Assembly (NCBI GenBank): GCA_948144175.1
Contig: CANXME010002307.1
Location: 558,001-622,000 of the forward strand
Direction of reading: 5' to 3'
DNA from: Closterium sp. NIES-65
Lineage: Eukaryota > Streptophyta > Zygnematophyceae > Desmidiales > Closteriaceae
Length of the DNA stretch: 64,000 nucleotides
Part shown: in pieces, positions 9,121 to 20,440 of the stretch
How positions within the stretch are numbered: the first letter of the stretch is position 1
How the letters are laid out: each line of letters opens with the position of its first letter
Program-made: the position numbers and the translations under genes
The notes under the pieces: generated by a model
Database searches by the model: none
Told to the model about the DNA's origin: nothing
What the model saw: the letters and a program-made list of their open reading frames with translations, nothing else

Positions 9121-10395
9121 AGAACATTTTTCAGGGCAGAGAAGGCAGCATGCTCTTTCTCCCCCCACGTAAAAACGACCCCCTTTCGCAGTAAATCCGT
9201 CAGCGAGGCAGTCAACTGTGCCATGTCGGGGACGAACCGACGAACATAATTAACGAACCCTAAAAAACTCTGTAGTTCCGTGATGTTCGTCGGGGGACGC
9301 CACACTTTTACCGTATCCAGCTTCTTTGGGTCAATTTCAACTCCAGCCTTCGAAATAAGGTGCCCCAAAAATTCTAGTCTGTCACGAAAAAACTCGCACT
9401 TAGCCCTTGGTGCGTAATCGATGTTCCTCTAAAACTTTAAATACTGCTTCGAGATTTGCTAAATGCTGCTGCTTGTCGCAACTGTAGACGAGGATGTCGT
9501 TGAGGTAAACTATCACGCATTTATCTAAGAGTGGCCTAAACGCCTCGTTCATGGTCATCTGAAATGTTGCGGGCGCGTTGGTCAGCCCGAAAGGCATCAC
9601 CGTGTACTCAAACGACCCGTACTTAGTCCTAAATACTGTCTTGGCGCAGTCCGATGGTTCGACCCGAATCTGATGGTAACCCCCCTGTAAGTCTATTTTC
9701 GAAAACACCCGTGCTGTTCGCAGTTGGTCGATCAGTTCGTCGGGGCGGGGAATGGGGTACCGCCACTTGACTGTTACCTTGTTGAGCGCTCGGTAATCGA
9801 TGCGCATGCAAAACCCTTCGTCTTTTTTTGGTGTGAACAGTATCGGTGCGGCGAACAGTGACGAACTTGGTCGAATAAACTGCTTCTCTAACAAATAATC
9901 TAACTGCTTCCTCAGTGCGTCGAGCTCGAGCTGTGTCAGTCTGAACTGGCGCTGTACAGCTGGCTGTGCCCCCGGTTCTAACTCGATCCTATGATCATGC
10001 GCCCGCTGACGAGGCAGCCCTTCTGGTAAGTCGTCTGGAAAAATCCCCAAGTACCGTTTCAACAGTTCCTGTAGTTCGGGCGGTACTGCTGCCAACAGTT
10101 TCTGAAAATCGCTCGGCTGCTCCGCTTCTCCTACTAATGCTATATCTACTGCGTACACGTCAGCTCCAGCTGCGACAACCCGTTTCATCGTGATGGCGTT
10201 GATGTGGACCGTTGAGGACTCGTGACTGCCAGCGAGGTAGCATGACCCAGTTACCGCTACTTCGCACAGTGCAGCTACCCGTCGTCCAGTCGATTCGTGG
10301 GTTGTACCGTCGTAGCCAATCACGTCCCAGTAAAACATCATGCCCATCCAATGTCGTTGCGAGCATTTCCTGTGTAAACCCGAAGTTTCCCCCAC
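9110..10395 (-). pseudogene. Gypsy reverse transcriptase and RNase H start (G1)
   Basis: Contains the gypsy RT series: FIRPSSSLFAAPILF, MRIDYRALNKVTVKWRYPIP, KIDLQGGYHQI, FGLTNAPATFQ. The active-site box reads YLND (9496-9507) instead of YxDD; the first catalytic Asp is Asn (AAC at 9499-9501 on the minus strand). The frame breaks at about 9400 and resumes as GHLISKAGVEIDPKK with the connection and RNase H start, lost at 9110. Inactive by active-site change, frameshift and truncation. Confidence 0.85.
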
Positions 10396-10720
10396 ATCGA
10401 ACTTTTACTCTCTCCACCTTCTCCCGTATGGCCAGCGGCGTGCCATCAGCTAAGCGTACGTTGATCTCAGGTAAGCAGCGACTAAGTGTCAGTTGTAATT
10501 TTCGCGCAGTTGCGGTATTAGCTAAACTGTGGCTTGCTCCTCCGTCAATAAAAATCTTCACTGCTGCTCCCTGTATTTTTCCGTGGATCAGTACTGGGCA
10601 ATCCGTCGTTGTACCCTCCTTATTCATCCGAGCCCAATCAATGGCGTGAATCGGTACTGTGACTCGGTGAGGGTCGGTGCGGTTGGGCGAGCAGGCAGTC
10701 TCGTCAGTAGTTGGCCCAAC
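10160..10720 (-). pseudogene. Gypsy aspartic protease (G1)
   Basis: Retropepsin-like stretch with KIFIDGGASHSLANTATA; the usual D-S/T-G triad appears as D-G-G. Later blocks INVRLADGTPLAI and DVLLGRDWLRRYNP match gypsy proteases. It lies in a different frame from both gag and RT, so at least one frameshift separates it from RT near 10300. Confidence 0.75.
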
Positions 10721-10722
10721 TT

Positions 10723-11901
10723 CTACTGACTGCTGGCGTTTCCCTGCCTCTGAGATTCCCTCCCCTGCTCTGCTCCGCGGCGCCTTAGCTCCTCTGGGCA
10801 TTTGCTCGTGCGATGGCCCGGCCTGTTGCAAGCAAAGCAGCGCCCCTTCAACGGTGGGGCAGCTGCATTCGTTGCAACAACGTTTACAGTGGCGTGCTCG
10901 ATCGGTCCCCGAGGCCGATGTCCGTAGTAGGACCCCGGTCTTGGTCGGCGTAGAATGTCGATTTTCTCGGCGAGCGCAAGAATCTCGTTGAAGTTTGAGA
11001 GTCCGCGCAGCATGATTTCGTGCGAGATATCCAGCTTCAGCCCTCCGACGTAACGGTCCACCCGCTCCGCTTCGTGCATGTAGCCGACCTGCTTGCAAAG
11101 TGCAAGAAAACCGCTCGTGTAATCTTGAACCGACCCGAGCTGCCGCCAAGTGCGCAATCTCTGACGCGCCGAAATAGAAGCCGCGATCGGCTCGAAGCGC
11201 GCCCGAAGCCCTGCGCACCACGCATCCCACGTGCTGTATTGGGCAGTCTCGTAGAATGAACTCCAGGTGACAACTGGACCCGTGGGCCCTTCCTCTTGCG
11301 ACGGTGGCTCGTAGGCGCGTGGCGACGTCACGATGACTCGCCACCAGTCCATGGCGGGGCCCCTTAACAGCGAAACGGCATACCGAATCTTCGCTGCGTC
11401 TGACTCGACGTAATTCGCGTCGAAGAAGACGTTCATCGTGAAAACCCACGATTGAACCGTCGGACCTCCACACTGGCTCGGGTCGAAACAGGGCGGGCGT
11501 TGCGGCTTGAGTGTCATTGGTGCCATGATGGCTTGTTCGCCGCTTGTCGCTGCGAAATCCACGTGCCAATGGGCTTCGCGAGGCTCCCGCGGGCTTGGCG
11601 CGCCCCTGTTTCCTCCTATGCCAGGCATTGGTTGGGCGGCGCTATCAGTGGCTGCGCCCGAGCGCTGTCCCACGCTGTCGTGTTGTGTTGGTGTCCCGGA
11701 CGAGATGACAATTGGCTCGTCTGATTGTGCAGGTGCATTTGTTTGTGCGTTTGGTGCTGCTGGAGTGTTCACCGTTGATTGTTGACGCGCGGAGTCACGT
11801 TCCGTTGTGAGCATCGCAATTTCGAGCGCCGAATCTTCGAGTTGGCGCACCAGACGGTCGAGCTGCTCCTGCGTCAATGTGGCGAGCGTGAATTCGGCCA
11901 T
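10723..11901 (-). CDS. Gypsy Gag (G1)
   Basis: Uninterrupted 392 residues from the ATG at 11901 (MAEFTLATLTQEQLDRL). Domains: N-terminal coiled-coil-like helix, Ala/Gln/Pro-rich linker, retrotransposon gag domain (WVFTMNVFFDANYV, YAVSLLRGPAMDWWR, about residues 150-310), then a CCHC zinc knuckle (CFACNRPGHRTSKC, about residue 360). The related G2 has an upstream ATG that is ACG here, so the shorter start is preferred. It packages element RNA. It is the only intact ORF of G1. Confidence 0.8.
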   Translation of the reverse strand: MAEFTLATLTQEQLDRLVRQLEDSALEIAMLTTERDSARQQSTVNTPAAPNAQTNAPAQSDEPIVISSGTPTQHDSVGQRSGAATDSAAQPMPGIGGNRGAPSPREPREAHWHVDFAATSGEQAIMAPMTLKPQRPPCFDPSQCGGPTVQSWVFTMNVFFDANYVESDAAKIRYAVSLLRGPAMDWWRVIVTSPRAYEPPSQEEGPTGPVVTWSSFYETAQYSTWDAWCAGLRARFEPIAASISARQRLRTWRQLGSVQDYTSGFLALCKQVGYMHEAERVDRYVGGLKLDISHEIMLRGLSNFNEILALAEKIDILRRPRPGSYYGHRPRGPIEHATVNVVATNAAAPPLKGRCFACNRPGHRTSKCPEELRRRGAEQGRESQRQGNASSQ

Positions 11902-12069
11902 GGCGGGGGTGTCGGGCGAGCTCAGTGAGAGCCTCAGTCGTGGCCGTGCGTGCTTACGAGAGAGCACTACGAGCGGCGGTGCTGTGTCGCTGAGAGACGT
12001 CTACCCCCCCCAAAAAATTGAGATAGTGGGGAAGCGAAGGTGTGGGTGCGGTCCGAGAAGAGATCGTAG

Positions 12070-12082
12070 GCTCTGAATACCA
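12070..12082 (-). other. Primer-binding site of G1
   Basis: On the minus strand TGGTATTCAGAGC, one base longer than the plant initiator-Met tRNA complement, lies two bases after the LTR end. The same sequence follows the G2 LTR. Confidence 0.8.
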
Positions 12083-12084
12083 AG

Positions 12085-12427
12085 TGTTACGAGTGCAATT
12101 TAGTGAACGAACGAGAATTGCACTATCGAAGCAAGAGTACAATGAGCGAAGGCATGAGCGAAGAATATATAGCGAAACTACAGTGGTAACGGTAATGGAC
12201 TGTGGTTGTCGCGCGACGGGCCTGGGACTGAGGTTGGGAAAAGTGTCAAAGCGGAGGCCCGGAGCGCGGGTTACCCGCCGAGCCGTGAGGTCGGGGTGCG
12301 ACGTGCGAAGGTGGCGGGCGGATTGTCGATGCGAGGATTGCGAGTGGTAACGGTGGTGACTGTGGTGCTATAGTGATATACGCGTTGAGCAGGGACGCGA
12401 AGTAAGGAAAAAGAGATTCTCCTTACA
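12085..12427 (-). repeat. 5' LTR of G1 (343 bp)
   Basis: Minus-strand ends TGTAAGGAGAATC and CTCGTAACA. The 345-bp LTR of G2 (49788-50132) is homologous along its length, which fixes both ends. TATATA near 12167-12172 could be a TATA box. Confidence 0.8.
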
Positions 12428-12575
12428 CATTCTTTTATATACCCTATCATTATAGGCCCCATAAGTCAAGCTTTTCAATTTGATTTGGATATAGAAAAGC
12501 TGACTTTCAGGGTGCTGCGTGCCTTTTTGCGGATTCATCAATTCTCTTAAAGCCAGCAGCTAAAATAGTGGCCCC
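12428..12575. other. AT-richer flank, nothing recognised
   Basis: Sequence between the G1 LTR and C2 without a gene or repeat I can name. With 20550-21136 it is the best candidate for pre-insertion DNA. Confidence 0.5.
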
Positions 12576-12684
12576 TGTCAAGAATGAAAGTGTTGGTTCA
12601 TTGATGTGGGTGGGGGTACATATAACAAACCCTTACATCTGTACCCCCTAAGACAAACCTCACTACAGGCTACAACATTTGACA
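12576..12684 (-). repeat. 3' LTR of C2 (109 bp)
   Basis: Minus-strand TGTCAAATG...TTCTTGACA. Identical to the LTR at 20441-20549 except one base. PPT TATGGGGGTG precedes it (plus-strand 12685-12694), pairing potential with CACCCC further upstream. Confidence 0.93.
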
Positions 12685-12885
12685 CACCCCCATAGCCTAA
12701 GTAAGGGGTGTCAAGCAAAACCAAAAGTGTACGGTCACAAGACCAGTCACAAAGAAACAAAGCTCAGGATGGATCACAACGTCACCACACACTCTGAGCA
12801 CAAGCAAGAGGGGCCACAAGGCCAGTTTGAGAGTTCACAAGTGTGTATAGCAAGAGTACAAGCAAAGAAAACAGTAGACTCAAGC

Positions 12886-13293
12886 CTATACACGACTAGA
12901 AATCGTGTCAGCAAGGCCTAACTGCACACAACACCTCTGGTGGTCACAAGGCGGACGCGCCCTTGTGAAGATGTCTGCAGTATTGGCCTCGGACTCCACA
13001 AACTCGAAGCGAGCCTGTCCACGTCTCTGCAACTCTCGCAGAAGAAAGTATCTGACGTTAATGTGCTTCACTCTGCTCTCCAGTCGCGGCTCTTGACAAA
13101 AGAGAATCGACGCCTTGTTGTCAGTGAACAAGGTTGGTGCAGAGCTCGGCCGCTCACCAAGGTCGGCGAGCAAGAAGGTCAACCAACGCAGCTCCTGTGC
13201 CGCCATGGCACCAGCGTAGATCTCAGCCTTAGCTGTAGAGGTTGAGACCGAAGAGGAGTGCGTGGACCGCCACGAAACAGCTCCAGAACCCAA
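12886..13293 (-). pseudogene. RNase H of C2
   Basis: Copia RNase H C-terminal part: SAVSWRSTHSSSVSTSTAKAE-like start, EIYAGAMAAQELRWLTFLL, a DNKASILF stretch, and ANTADIFTRA close to the end. It degrades the RNA strand of the hybrid. The frame differs from the RT fragment at 13905-13681. Confidence 0.8.
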
Positions 13294-13680
13294 GCTGAAA
13301 CAATACCCCTGAGTAGACCTATGAGTCTCAGCGTCGTCAGCGTAAGAAGAGTCACAGTGACCAGTAAGTACGACAGGCTGCTACCCTCCAAGAACTAGCC
13401 CCACGACTGATGACGTCGCTAGGTACTTTGCCACCCTGATAGCTGCCGTCCATTGAACAGGACGGTGTCTCCCTAGCGCAACAAAGCGAGCAAGGATGCT
13501 GAGAGGGAAGGCGAGGTCCGGGCGAGTGCAAGTCATCAAGTACATGAGTCAGCCCACCAGCTCCGCGTAGGGACCACTAGACTCAAACGGCTCGTCAGGA
13601 AAGGGTCCAGTAAGTCTGTGGTCAACAGCAAGAGGTGTGCGATGTACTGTGGAGTGCTGAAGCTCGAACCGCTTAAGGAC

Positions 13681-14386
13681 CTACTGCACCATGTGTGACT
13701 GTGAGAGTGTAATGGTGCGAGCAGCTCTGTCCCTGGTGATCTGCAGGCCAAGGTAGTGGCGCAGCTCACCAAAGTCAGTGCACGTGTGTCTCTTCTGCAG
13801 TTCGAACTTCACGTCTGCCAAGGCAACCCTGTCAGCAGTGGCGAAAACCAGGTCGTCGACGTAGACCAGAACAAAGAACGGTGTGGAGCCACGACGAACG
13901 AACAACGACGGGTCGGCAGAAGACGGCTGGAACCCAAGGTCAGAGAGGGTAGAACGAAGAGTGTCGTGCCACTCACGAGGAGCCTGAGGAAGACCGTAGA
14001 AAGGTCGCCTCAGCCTTCACTGAGTCCCAGGAGGGAAAGTGTCAATGAAGGTAGAGGGACGACGTAGCCAGACCTCCTCCTGTAAGCTACCCTGAAGGAA
14101 AGCAGTGGAGAAGTCGAGAGAGTGTAACTCGTAATCTCTCTGTGCTGCTACGTGCAGTAACACTTGAAGAGTGGTCATCTTCGGGGTAGGCGCGAAGGTC
14201 TGAAAGAAGTCAACTCCCTCGCGCTGACTGAAACCTCTAGCCACGTAGCGCGCCTTGAATACCGGAGGAGATCCCGGTGGCCGCTTAACCCAGTAGATCC
14301 ACATGCCATCAACTACATTCGCCCCAGGAGGGGGAACCCCGTCGACGTAGGTGCCTGTGGATCTGTAGGAGGCCATCTCTGTGTCC
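13681..14386 (-). pseudogene. Reverse transcriptase of C2, C-terminal part
   Basis: From MDTEMASYRSTGTYVD next to the S1 target duplication: GANVVDGMWIYWVKRPPGSP, FQTFAPTPKMTTLQV, LDFSTAFLQGSL, then after frameshifts VLVYVDDLVFA with an intact YVDD (13852-13863) and ELRHYLGLQITRDRA. S1 splits it from its N-terminus at 15451. Confidence 0.85.
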
Positions 14387-14391
14387 ATGGC

Positions 14392-15445
14392 TGTCAACGG
14401 GAGCGTTGTAAGGCCCCGTCGTCGCTTGGGCGGAGCCAACCTTGTGGTCGGATGTGCGAGGGTTGCAGCCGACCTGCAGCAATGGGCACGGTGGCCAATG
14501 CAAGGGCGCCGAGCAGGAGGACACCGCCCTGGAGGCCTGGTTGGCGTCCCAGACGCCTGGACGGCGTCCTGGGAAGGTGGACGCCGAGCTGGGCGTCGCC
14601 ACGACCACCCGGACGTCTGGTCGACGTCGTGGGCGTCTGCACGGCGTCCGGGGGTCCGGACGCCGACCTGGGCGTCGGGTCCCGACACCGACCTAGGTGT
14701 CTAGTCGGCGTCCAGGGAGGAGGGACGCCACTCTGGAGGCTTTGGTCGGCGTCCTAGGCGTCTGGACGCCGACCTGTGGATTCAGAGGCGTCCTGGGTGC
14801 GCCTGGACGCCGGACTGGGGACGCCGGGCATGCGTGACCGGCTACGGACTGCGCGAGTCGACCAGGCGTGGTTGCCCGGTCGATCGGGATACCCGGGCGA
14901 CATGCGCGAGTGTCGCCAGGGTAGAGACTGCGAGGCCGACCTCGCGGGTGGTATCCCGAGGTCGACGTGGCTGGTGGACACAGTCGCTGGCGTGGAGTCT
15001 GCCAGGCGTCTGCGTTGTGCACGTGACAAGGAAGTGCACACCAACCAGCTGCGCGCACCTGCGAAGCAGGTGCACCGTTGTCCTGCGGATGCAACGCTGT
15101 GCAGCCGACTTGGTGCAGCGCTGGCACACCGTGGACTTGCAACGTTGGCGAACCGCTACTCTGCAACGCTGGAGCAGTGCGAGCGCTGCTGCGCTGGAGC
15201 GCGGTCGACCGTGCTGCGTTGGAGGTTGACCAGCAGCCTAGCTAGCACTGATGTAGTCTGTGATGCCAATGTTGTTTCTACCATTGTTCAGAACTTTTCC
15301 TAGTGAAACTCTCGCCAACTTTCCCCGAGAACTAGCAAGTAGTGTATGCACAAGGAAAACGACTAAGGACTAACGAACGCAGAGATCATACGAGCACACG
15401 TGCCTAGCCCGTAGTCTATCTCCCGTTGCAGCAGCTATCTCCGCA
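14392..15445. mobile_element. S1: 1054-bp LTR-like insert with target duplication
   Basis: Starts TGTCAACGGG, ends ATCTCCGCA, and is flanked on both sides by ATGGC (14387-14391 and 15446-15450) within the RT of C2; removing it with one ATGGC restores the alignment with other copies. TG...CA ends and a 5-bp duplication fit a solo LTR of an unrelated retrotransposon. CAACGGGAG near the left end (14395-14403) reappears inverted as CTCCCGTTG near the right end (15420-15428). The inside holds many GGCGTCC/GACGCC motifs and no believable gene. Confidence 0.8.
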
Positions 15446-15450
15446 ATGGC

Positions 15451-16254
15451 AGCTCTCCACTGAGAGGCCCAAGGCCCTGACACTGCCTCAGCGTAAGTGC
15501 GAGGAGTCAGTATGTCAAGGGCATCGAGGTCTACCTTAGGGGCGAGCAGCATGGCACACAGATGTGGGGAAGCGGCTGCCAGGAACTCTAGCTCAAACTG
15601 CCTGTCCTCTAGGGTGTCACAGCCAAGGGCAGACTCACCCCCGACGGCCAGAGGACTGGTAGGAGGAGCAGCCACAAGACCGGTGGCGTAGTCAAGGCGG
15701 CGAGTGGAGGCAAACTCAGTGACTGCGGCAGTAAGGGCGGAGACAGAGGAGATAGAGGCACGAGGGTCGGTAACAAGAGAGGCAAGAACACGAGAGAGAA
15801 AAAGACGGTATGTGCGGTAGTAGTCAGTGACAGGAGTAGAGAGAGAAGCAGTGAAGGCCGACTCAGGAGGAGACGAAAGGAGAGACGAAGACGAACGAGG
15901 CAGACTAGAGCGAAAGAGGGCAGTACGAAGGTCAGTAACGAGAATAGGAGACGAGGGACGAGCACGAGGGGAGCGTCGAGAGGCCCAAGTCTGAGGAGGA
16001 GGGGACAACGGAGGCTAAGAACGAGGGAAAACAGCCAGGGAGAGATCAGGAGGAGGAAGCGGAGGACCCGAGACGGGAGGAGAGGGGGAGGAGGAAGGAG
16101 AGTGGGAGGGGAGACCGAGGGCCCAAAGACCGGAGACAGGAGGAGGCGGCGGCTGCTGCTGCTGCTGTGGTGGCGGCGGCGGCGGCTGCTGCTGCTCCTC
16201 CTGCTGCTGTAGCGGCTCCAGCTGCTGCGCCTCCTGCTGCTGCGGCGGCTCCAC
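15451..16254 (-). pseudogene. Linker and start of RT of C2
   Basis: Encodes the low-complexity stretch between integrase and RT and then the conserved lead-in (ALGCDTLEDRQFELEFLAA, LTPRTYAEAVSGPWASQW). Gln and Pro runs from CTG/CGG repeats lie at about 16140-16254. S1 cuts it immediately after the lead-in. Confidence 0.75.
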
Positions 16255-17793
16255 CTATAGCTGCTGCTGCTGCTCCTCCAGCCGCTGCAACTCTCTCTCC
16301 TCTCTCTCCAACTCCAGCTGCTCCTCACGGGCACGGCGAACACGAGCCTGGTGCCGGGTCGGGTAGGGGTGGGGGGGAGGAGTAGTGTCGGGGGCTGCGG
16401 CAGCCCCAGGACTGCCCTCCAAAGCACCTGGCGCACCACCCCCAGAGTCAGCACCACCAATAGCAACACGACCAGGCTCACCAGGACCCAAAGAGGGTGC
16501 ACCCGCACCCCTAGACGTAGCACCCCAAAAGTCAGCAGGACCAACACCAGCTCCCGGAAGACAAGAGTCTCTTGCAACCACAGGCTCAGCTCCAACTCCA
16601 GCACCCCCAGAGCTAGCACCTCTAGGGCCCTCTCCACGAGCACCAGCTCCCGCAGGGTCTGCAGCAGGCTGCGAGGAGGACTGCGGGGAAGGAGGATGCA
16701 CCTGAGGGGCTACCGAGGGGGGAGGGGTAGCTTGGGAAACACCTGACGGGGCGGGACCAGTGGGGGAAGACTGTACCGGGGGAGCAGGAGGGGGAGCGGA
16801 AGTCAGGAAGAGAGGGGGAGGAGGAACCGGGAGACCTTGACTGGGGTACCTGACGTAGTAGGGGGTGGACTCCTCGAAACGGACGTCACGTGAGTCAACG
16901 AACCGGTGAGAGGGAGGGTGGTAAAAGGTGAAGCCAGAGGAGTCCGCGGAACAGGGAACAGCGCGAGGCGAAAGCTTGTCCGCGGAAGTGTCGCGGACAA
17001 GAGCTAAGCAACCCCAGACACGAAACTTCGACGCAACACCAGGGGACCCGGTCCAAAGACTGGTCGGTGAAGCCTCTGGCGGAGAGACGCGTGGCCAGAG
17101 GTTCAGCTGGTGAGCGGCGTACCTAACCGCGTAGGGCCACAGAAAATGGGGGGCACGGGCGTGAGTCAAGGAGGTGCGGGCGATCTCCATGACCAAGCCT
17201 ATGCGGCGCTCAGCAACCCCATTCTGCTGTGGGGACTCTGGAAGCTTCCAGGACTGACCAATGCCCTGCTCGCGATAGAATCCAGCGAGAATGCCGGAGC
17301 GAAACTCACCCCCACGGTCAGAGTGAAGACAGCTGACACGACGACCACAAGTGCCCTCAGTGGTAAACAACCACCTGATCAGCGTAGAAGTCACCTCAGA
17401 CTTCTTCGCTAGCGGGAACACTGTGGTGTAGCGGGAGTAGTCGTCAACGACCACAAAAAAGAAACGCTCGTGCTCAGGGCCAAGGCGAGGGGCGGGGCCC
17501 CAGACGTCCAAGTGGAGCATCACAAAAGGCTCGGTGGCTGGACGAAGGGAGGAGGAGTGAGGGGTGGCGCGCAGCCGACCCTCGACGTAGGGACCGCACG
17601 GCGGTGCAAGCGAAGGCGGCAGCGACGGCAAGACACGCGGGAGGCCTAAGACAAGACGCTGACGAGACATAGCGCGCAGACGAGGGAAGGACGGGTGCCT
17701 CGTCCGGTGGTGCCACGGAACGGTGGGGTGTGCAAGCGACCGGCAGGAGCATGACGCAGCAACTGGATCAGACACGGGAACCTGACCAGACAC
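16255..17793 (-). pseudogene. GAG-pre-integrase and integrase of C2
   Basis: An open 512-codon block ending in TAG where Gln would continue a Q-run. Contains SCRSLAHPTVPWHHR and CGPYVEG (zinc-binding His/Cys region), MLHLDVWGPAP, VVVDDYSRYTTVFPL, SCLHSDRGGEFRSG and NGVAERRIGLVMEIARTS, supplying the two Asp and the Glu of DD35E. YEESTPYYVRYP-type and Pro-rich linker sequence follow. It would insert element cDNA into the genome. It is in a different frame from the upstream gag-protease block. Confidence 0.85.
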
Positions 17794-17906
17794 AGCTACT
17801 TGGGGGGACGCAGCAACCTGGTGAGACGCAGGGACCAGATTGGGGGAAGTATTTGGGGCTGGGGGAGGAGTCGCTGCTACGGCTGCTGCTGCTGCTGCCG
17901 CCGCCG

Positions 17907-19825
17907 CTACTGCTGCTGCTGCTGCCCACCAGGGCCAGTGTGAAGTGTGTAGAGACCAGAGCTCGGCTTGGCAGTAAAGGTGGCAAGAGGCAAGTAAGTG
18001 TCGCCGTCAACACAAACCGCCGTCTCACCAGAGGGCTCAATCCACACACCCACGTGCTGACTCACAAGAGGCCTCACACCCACCAAGTTCCTCGAGAACG
18101 AGGGGACGTGGAAGCCAGTCAGAGACTCAGAGGGAACAGCAGGGCAAGGAAGAGTAGTAGTGTAGCGAGCAGTGACTGGTCCCGAGGTGGGATCAGCCAG
18201 GGCCACAGAGACTGGCGCAGGAAGTGGAGTAAGTGTCGTGTGGTCGCGGAAGAAGCAGTGCAAAGCCCCAGAGTCCAGAGTGAAAGACAGCGAAGCGTGC
18301 TCCGAAGTAGCGCCTGGACTAGTGCCTACAAAAGTGCCTACACTAGCAACATGCAACTTAGCAAGACTAGCACCTAAGCTAACAACACACAAGTAAACAG
18401 AGTCAGAAGCACTAGAATCAACAACATCATTCATAGCATGAGGAGTGCCTAAGAGATCAAGCAAATGAGAAGCAGACATGCCCCAAAGAGCGGAGCCGTA
18501 CGTCTGAACAAGAGGTAACCAGTCAAGGGCAGGGCCGCCAACGCCGAAGGCCAAGCGAACCGTGTCAGTGAGCTGAGCAAAGCACTGACCAGGAGGATGG
18601 GTGGGACCACAAGGCTGGCCTCGGCGAGCACCTGTCAGAACCTGATAGGTGCACGAAGGGTGAACAACACCTCGCTGGGGCGGGCGCTGTCCCAGCCCCG
18701 AAACCTGCTGATGCCGTTGCTGCTGCGGGGGCTGCTGCAAGGGGAGGGGCTGCTGGTGCTGCACCTGCTGCTGCCGTTGGGCCAGGTACCACGCCGCTGC
18801 TCCACCCACCGCGGCCGGCAGACCAGGAGGAGGCTGACGAGTCCGGGTGTCGCCTCCACCAGCTCCAGTAGGGGAGTCACTGGCCGCTGCACGAGACACC
18901 TCTCCAGGCCCTGCGCTCCCGCCGCCACCGGTCGGCACGCCACCCCCACCACCTCCGCCGCCAACGCCGCCATCGCCGCCGCTGCCTGCACCCTGACCGC
19001 CCCTCCTGCCACCCCTACCTCGAGACCGCAACGTAGTCATAACAGCAGCTGCGGTCACGTCATTATTGGCAGTGGCTAGCAAGGCAGTAAAATTGGGCAG
19101 CTGAGGGACAGTGCACCCGTGAAACAGTGGAGGAGCACAGCACAAGAGGCGGAGGCTACGGAGCGGAGGTTGCTCTCGACGTCCTTGAGCGTAGACTCAA
19201 GGACCTCGATAGTGAGCTCACTAGGGTGCTTCAGAAGAAGCGTGTCACGAACCGAGGCAAGGCGGTCAGGGAGGCTAGTGGCAATGAAGTAGATAGTAAT
19301 CGCCACAAGACGGGGAAGCAGTGCAAGCTGTGCGTCAGTGCAAGCAACGCGGTAGCTAGAATCGAGCGAGCAGAGGTGAGCAATCAATTCAGCAGAGCGC
19401 TCAAACGAGGCGAGGTCAGGGAATAAGAACAGTAGGAAGAGGCGGCCAAGGGAGACAGTGGTGGGAGTAGCGTAGCGGGCCTTGATCACAGTCAAGAACT
19501 CACTAGCAGTGCGAACCTGAGTGAAGAAGACCTCCTCAGACTCAGGGAGGAGGCTGCTAAGAGCGATGTAGGCCGCAGCGTCACGCGACTTCCACGCCGT
19601 CAGGTCAGCACGCTGGCGGGTAAAGTGGTCTCTGGCGGCGTCGTCAGGGGCAGGGCCTAAAGGCGTAGGGTCGTCAGGCGTAGGAAGGTCACCAGTAGCG
19701 TGCGCCCAGAGGGACTCGCCCGCCTGGACCTGACTCTCTAGAAGGCGACGCGCGCGTAGGAGCTAGACAGGAAACTCGAGCGGTCTACCGTCAGCGTCAA
19801 AACGAAGAACCCGAGGGGTCGCCAT
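17907..19825 (-). pseudogene. Gag and protease of C2
   Basis: Begins MATPRVLRFDADGRPLEF at 19825 and meets TAG after about 22 residues where the relative in C4 has Trp. Fragments in several frames follow: the Gag core (19495-19076, PDLASFERSAELIAHL), then Gly-rich and Gln-rich tracts, the Cys-His box on plus-strand bases 18582-18653 (C-x13-C-x3-H-x4-C) and the protease with FTLDSGALHCFFRD. This subfamily uses Gly plus Gln tracts where C1, C3, C5 and C9 use Gly alone. Confidence 0.8.
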
Positions 19826-19839
19826 AGCAAAAGCAAAGA

Positions 19840-20428
19840 AGTGGGAAGTGCTGCTACTGAAACCCTAATCACTGAGAGTGACTCAGTAGGGCGCTAAGGG
19901 ACATAGGGTAGGGTGCTACGAGACTCAGAGTAGGGCGCAACACTACTGGACTAGGAGGGCGCAGCGCCACGGGCAGGGGTAGCGCGACGCGACGCAGCGG
20001 GACAGGATGGGCAGCGCGACACGACGGGATGGGACGGATGGCGCGACGCGGACGGGCAGCGCGACGCGGATGGACGGGACAGGACTGAAGGCGCGACGCG
20101 GACGGGCAGCGTGACGCAGACGGACGGGACGGGACAGACGGCGCGACGCGGACGGACTGCGCAGCGGGTGCTAGGGCACGAGAGCAACGTAACGGCAGGT
20201 GCAGCGGGCGCTAGGGCACAAGAGCAACGTAACGGCAGGCGCAGCGGGCGCGAGGGCACGAGAGCGACGTAACAGCAGGCGCAGCGGGCGCGAGGGCACG
20301 AGAGCGACGTAACGACAGGCGCGATAGGCGCTAGGGGATAGTACGAGTGTAACGGGCACTAGGGTACGGGACAGGCTCGGGCGCTACGGACGTGAACAAG
20401 AGGAACGAAATCCCACGGGATCCTAACC
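19840..20428 (-). repeat. GC-rich repeat leader of C2
   Basis: Array of short units such as GGGACGGGACGG and GGCGCGACGCGGACG, plus several copies of a unit of about 60 bases around GAGAGCGACGTAACGGCAGG. Same position as the leader arrays of the other copia copies, different sequence. Confidence 0.7.
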
Positions 20429-20430
20429 TA

Positions 20431-20440
20431 GGTGATACCA
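20431..20440 (-). other. Primer-binding site of C2
   Basis: On the minus strand TGGTATCACC follows the LTR directly. Only the first seven bases match the initiator-Met complement; C4 has the same extended sequence TGGTATCACCTAGG. Confidence 0.7.

Larger units (their letters stand above)
9110..12427 (-). mobile_element. Gypsy element G1, 5' part
   Basis: 5' LTR, primer site, gag, protease, RT and the start of RNase H of a Ty3/gypsy element on the minus strand. With 2754-3579 it probably formed one element split by C1. The two parts cannot be proved to be the same copy, because the 3' LTR next to the integrase fragment does not visibly match this 5' LTR. Confidence 0.75.

Noticed and set aside
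14392-15445. S1 as a DNA transposon with terminal inverted repeats
   Set aside because: The inverted CAACGGGAG/CTCCCGTTG pair is internal and not at equal distances from the ends, while TG...CA ends and a 5-bp duplication fit an LTR better.
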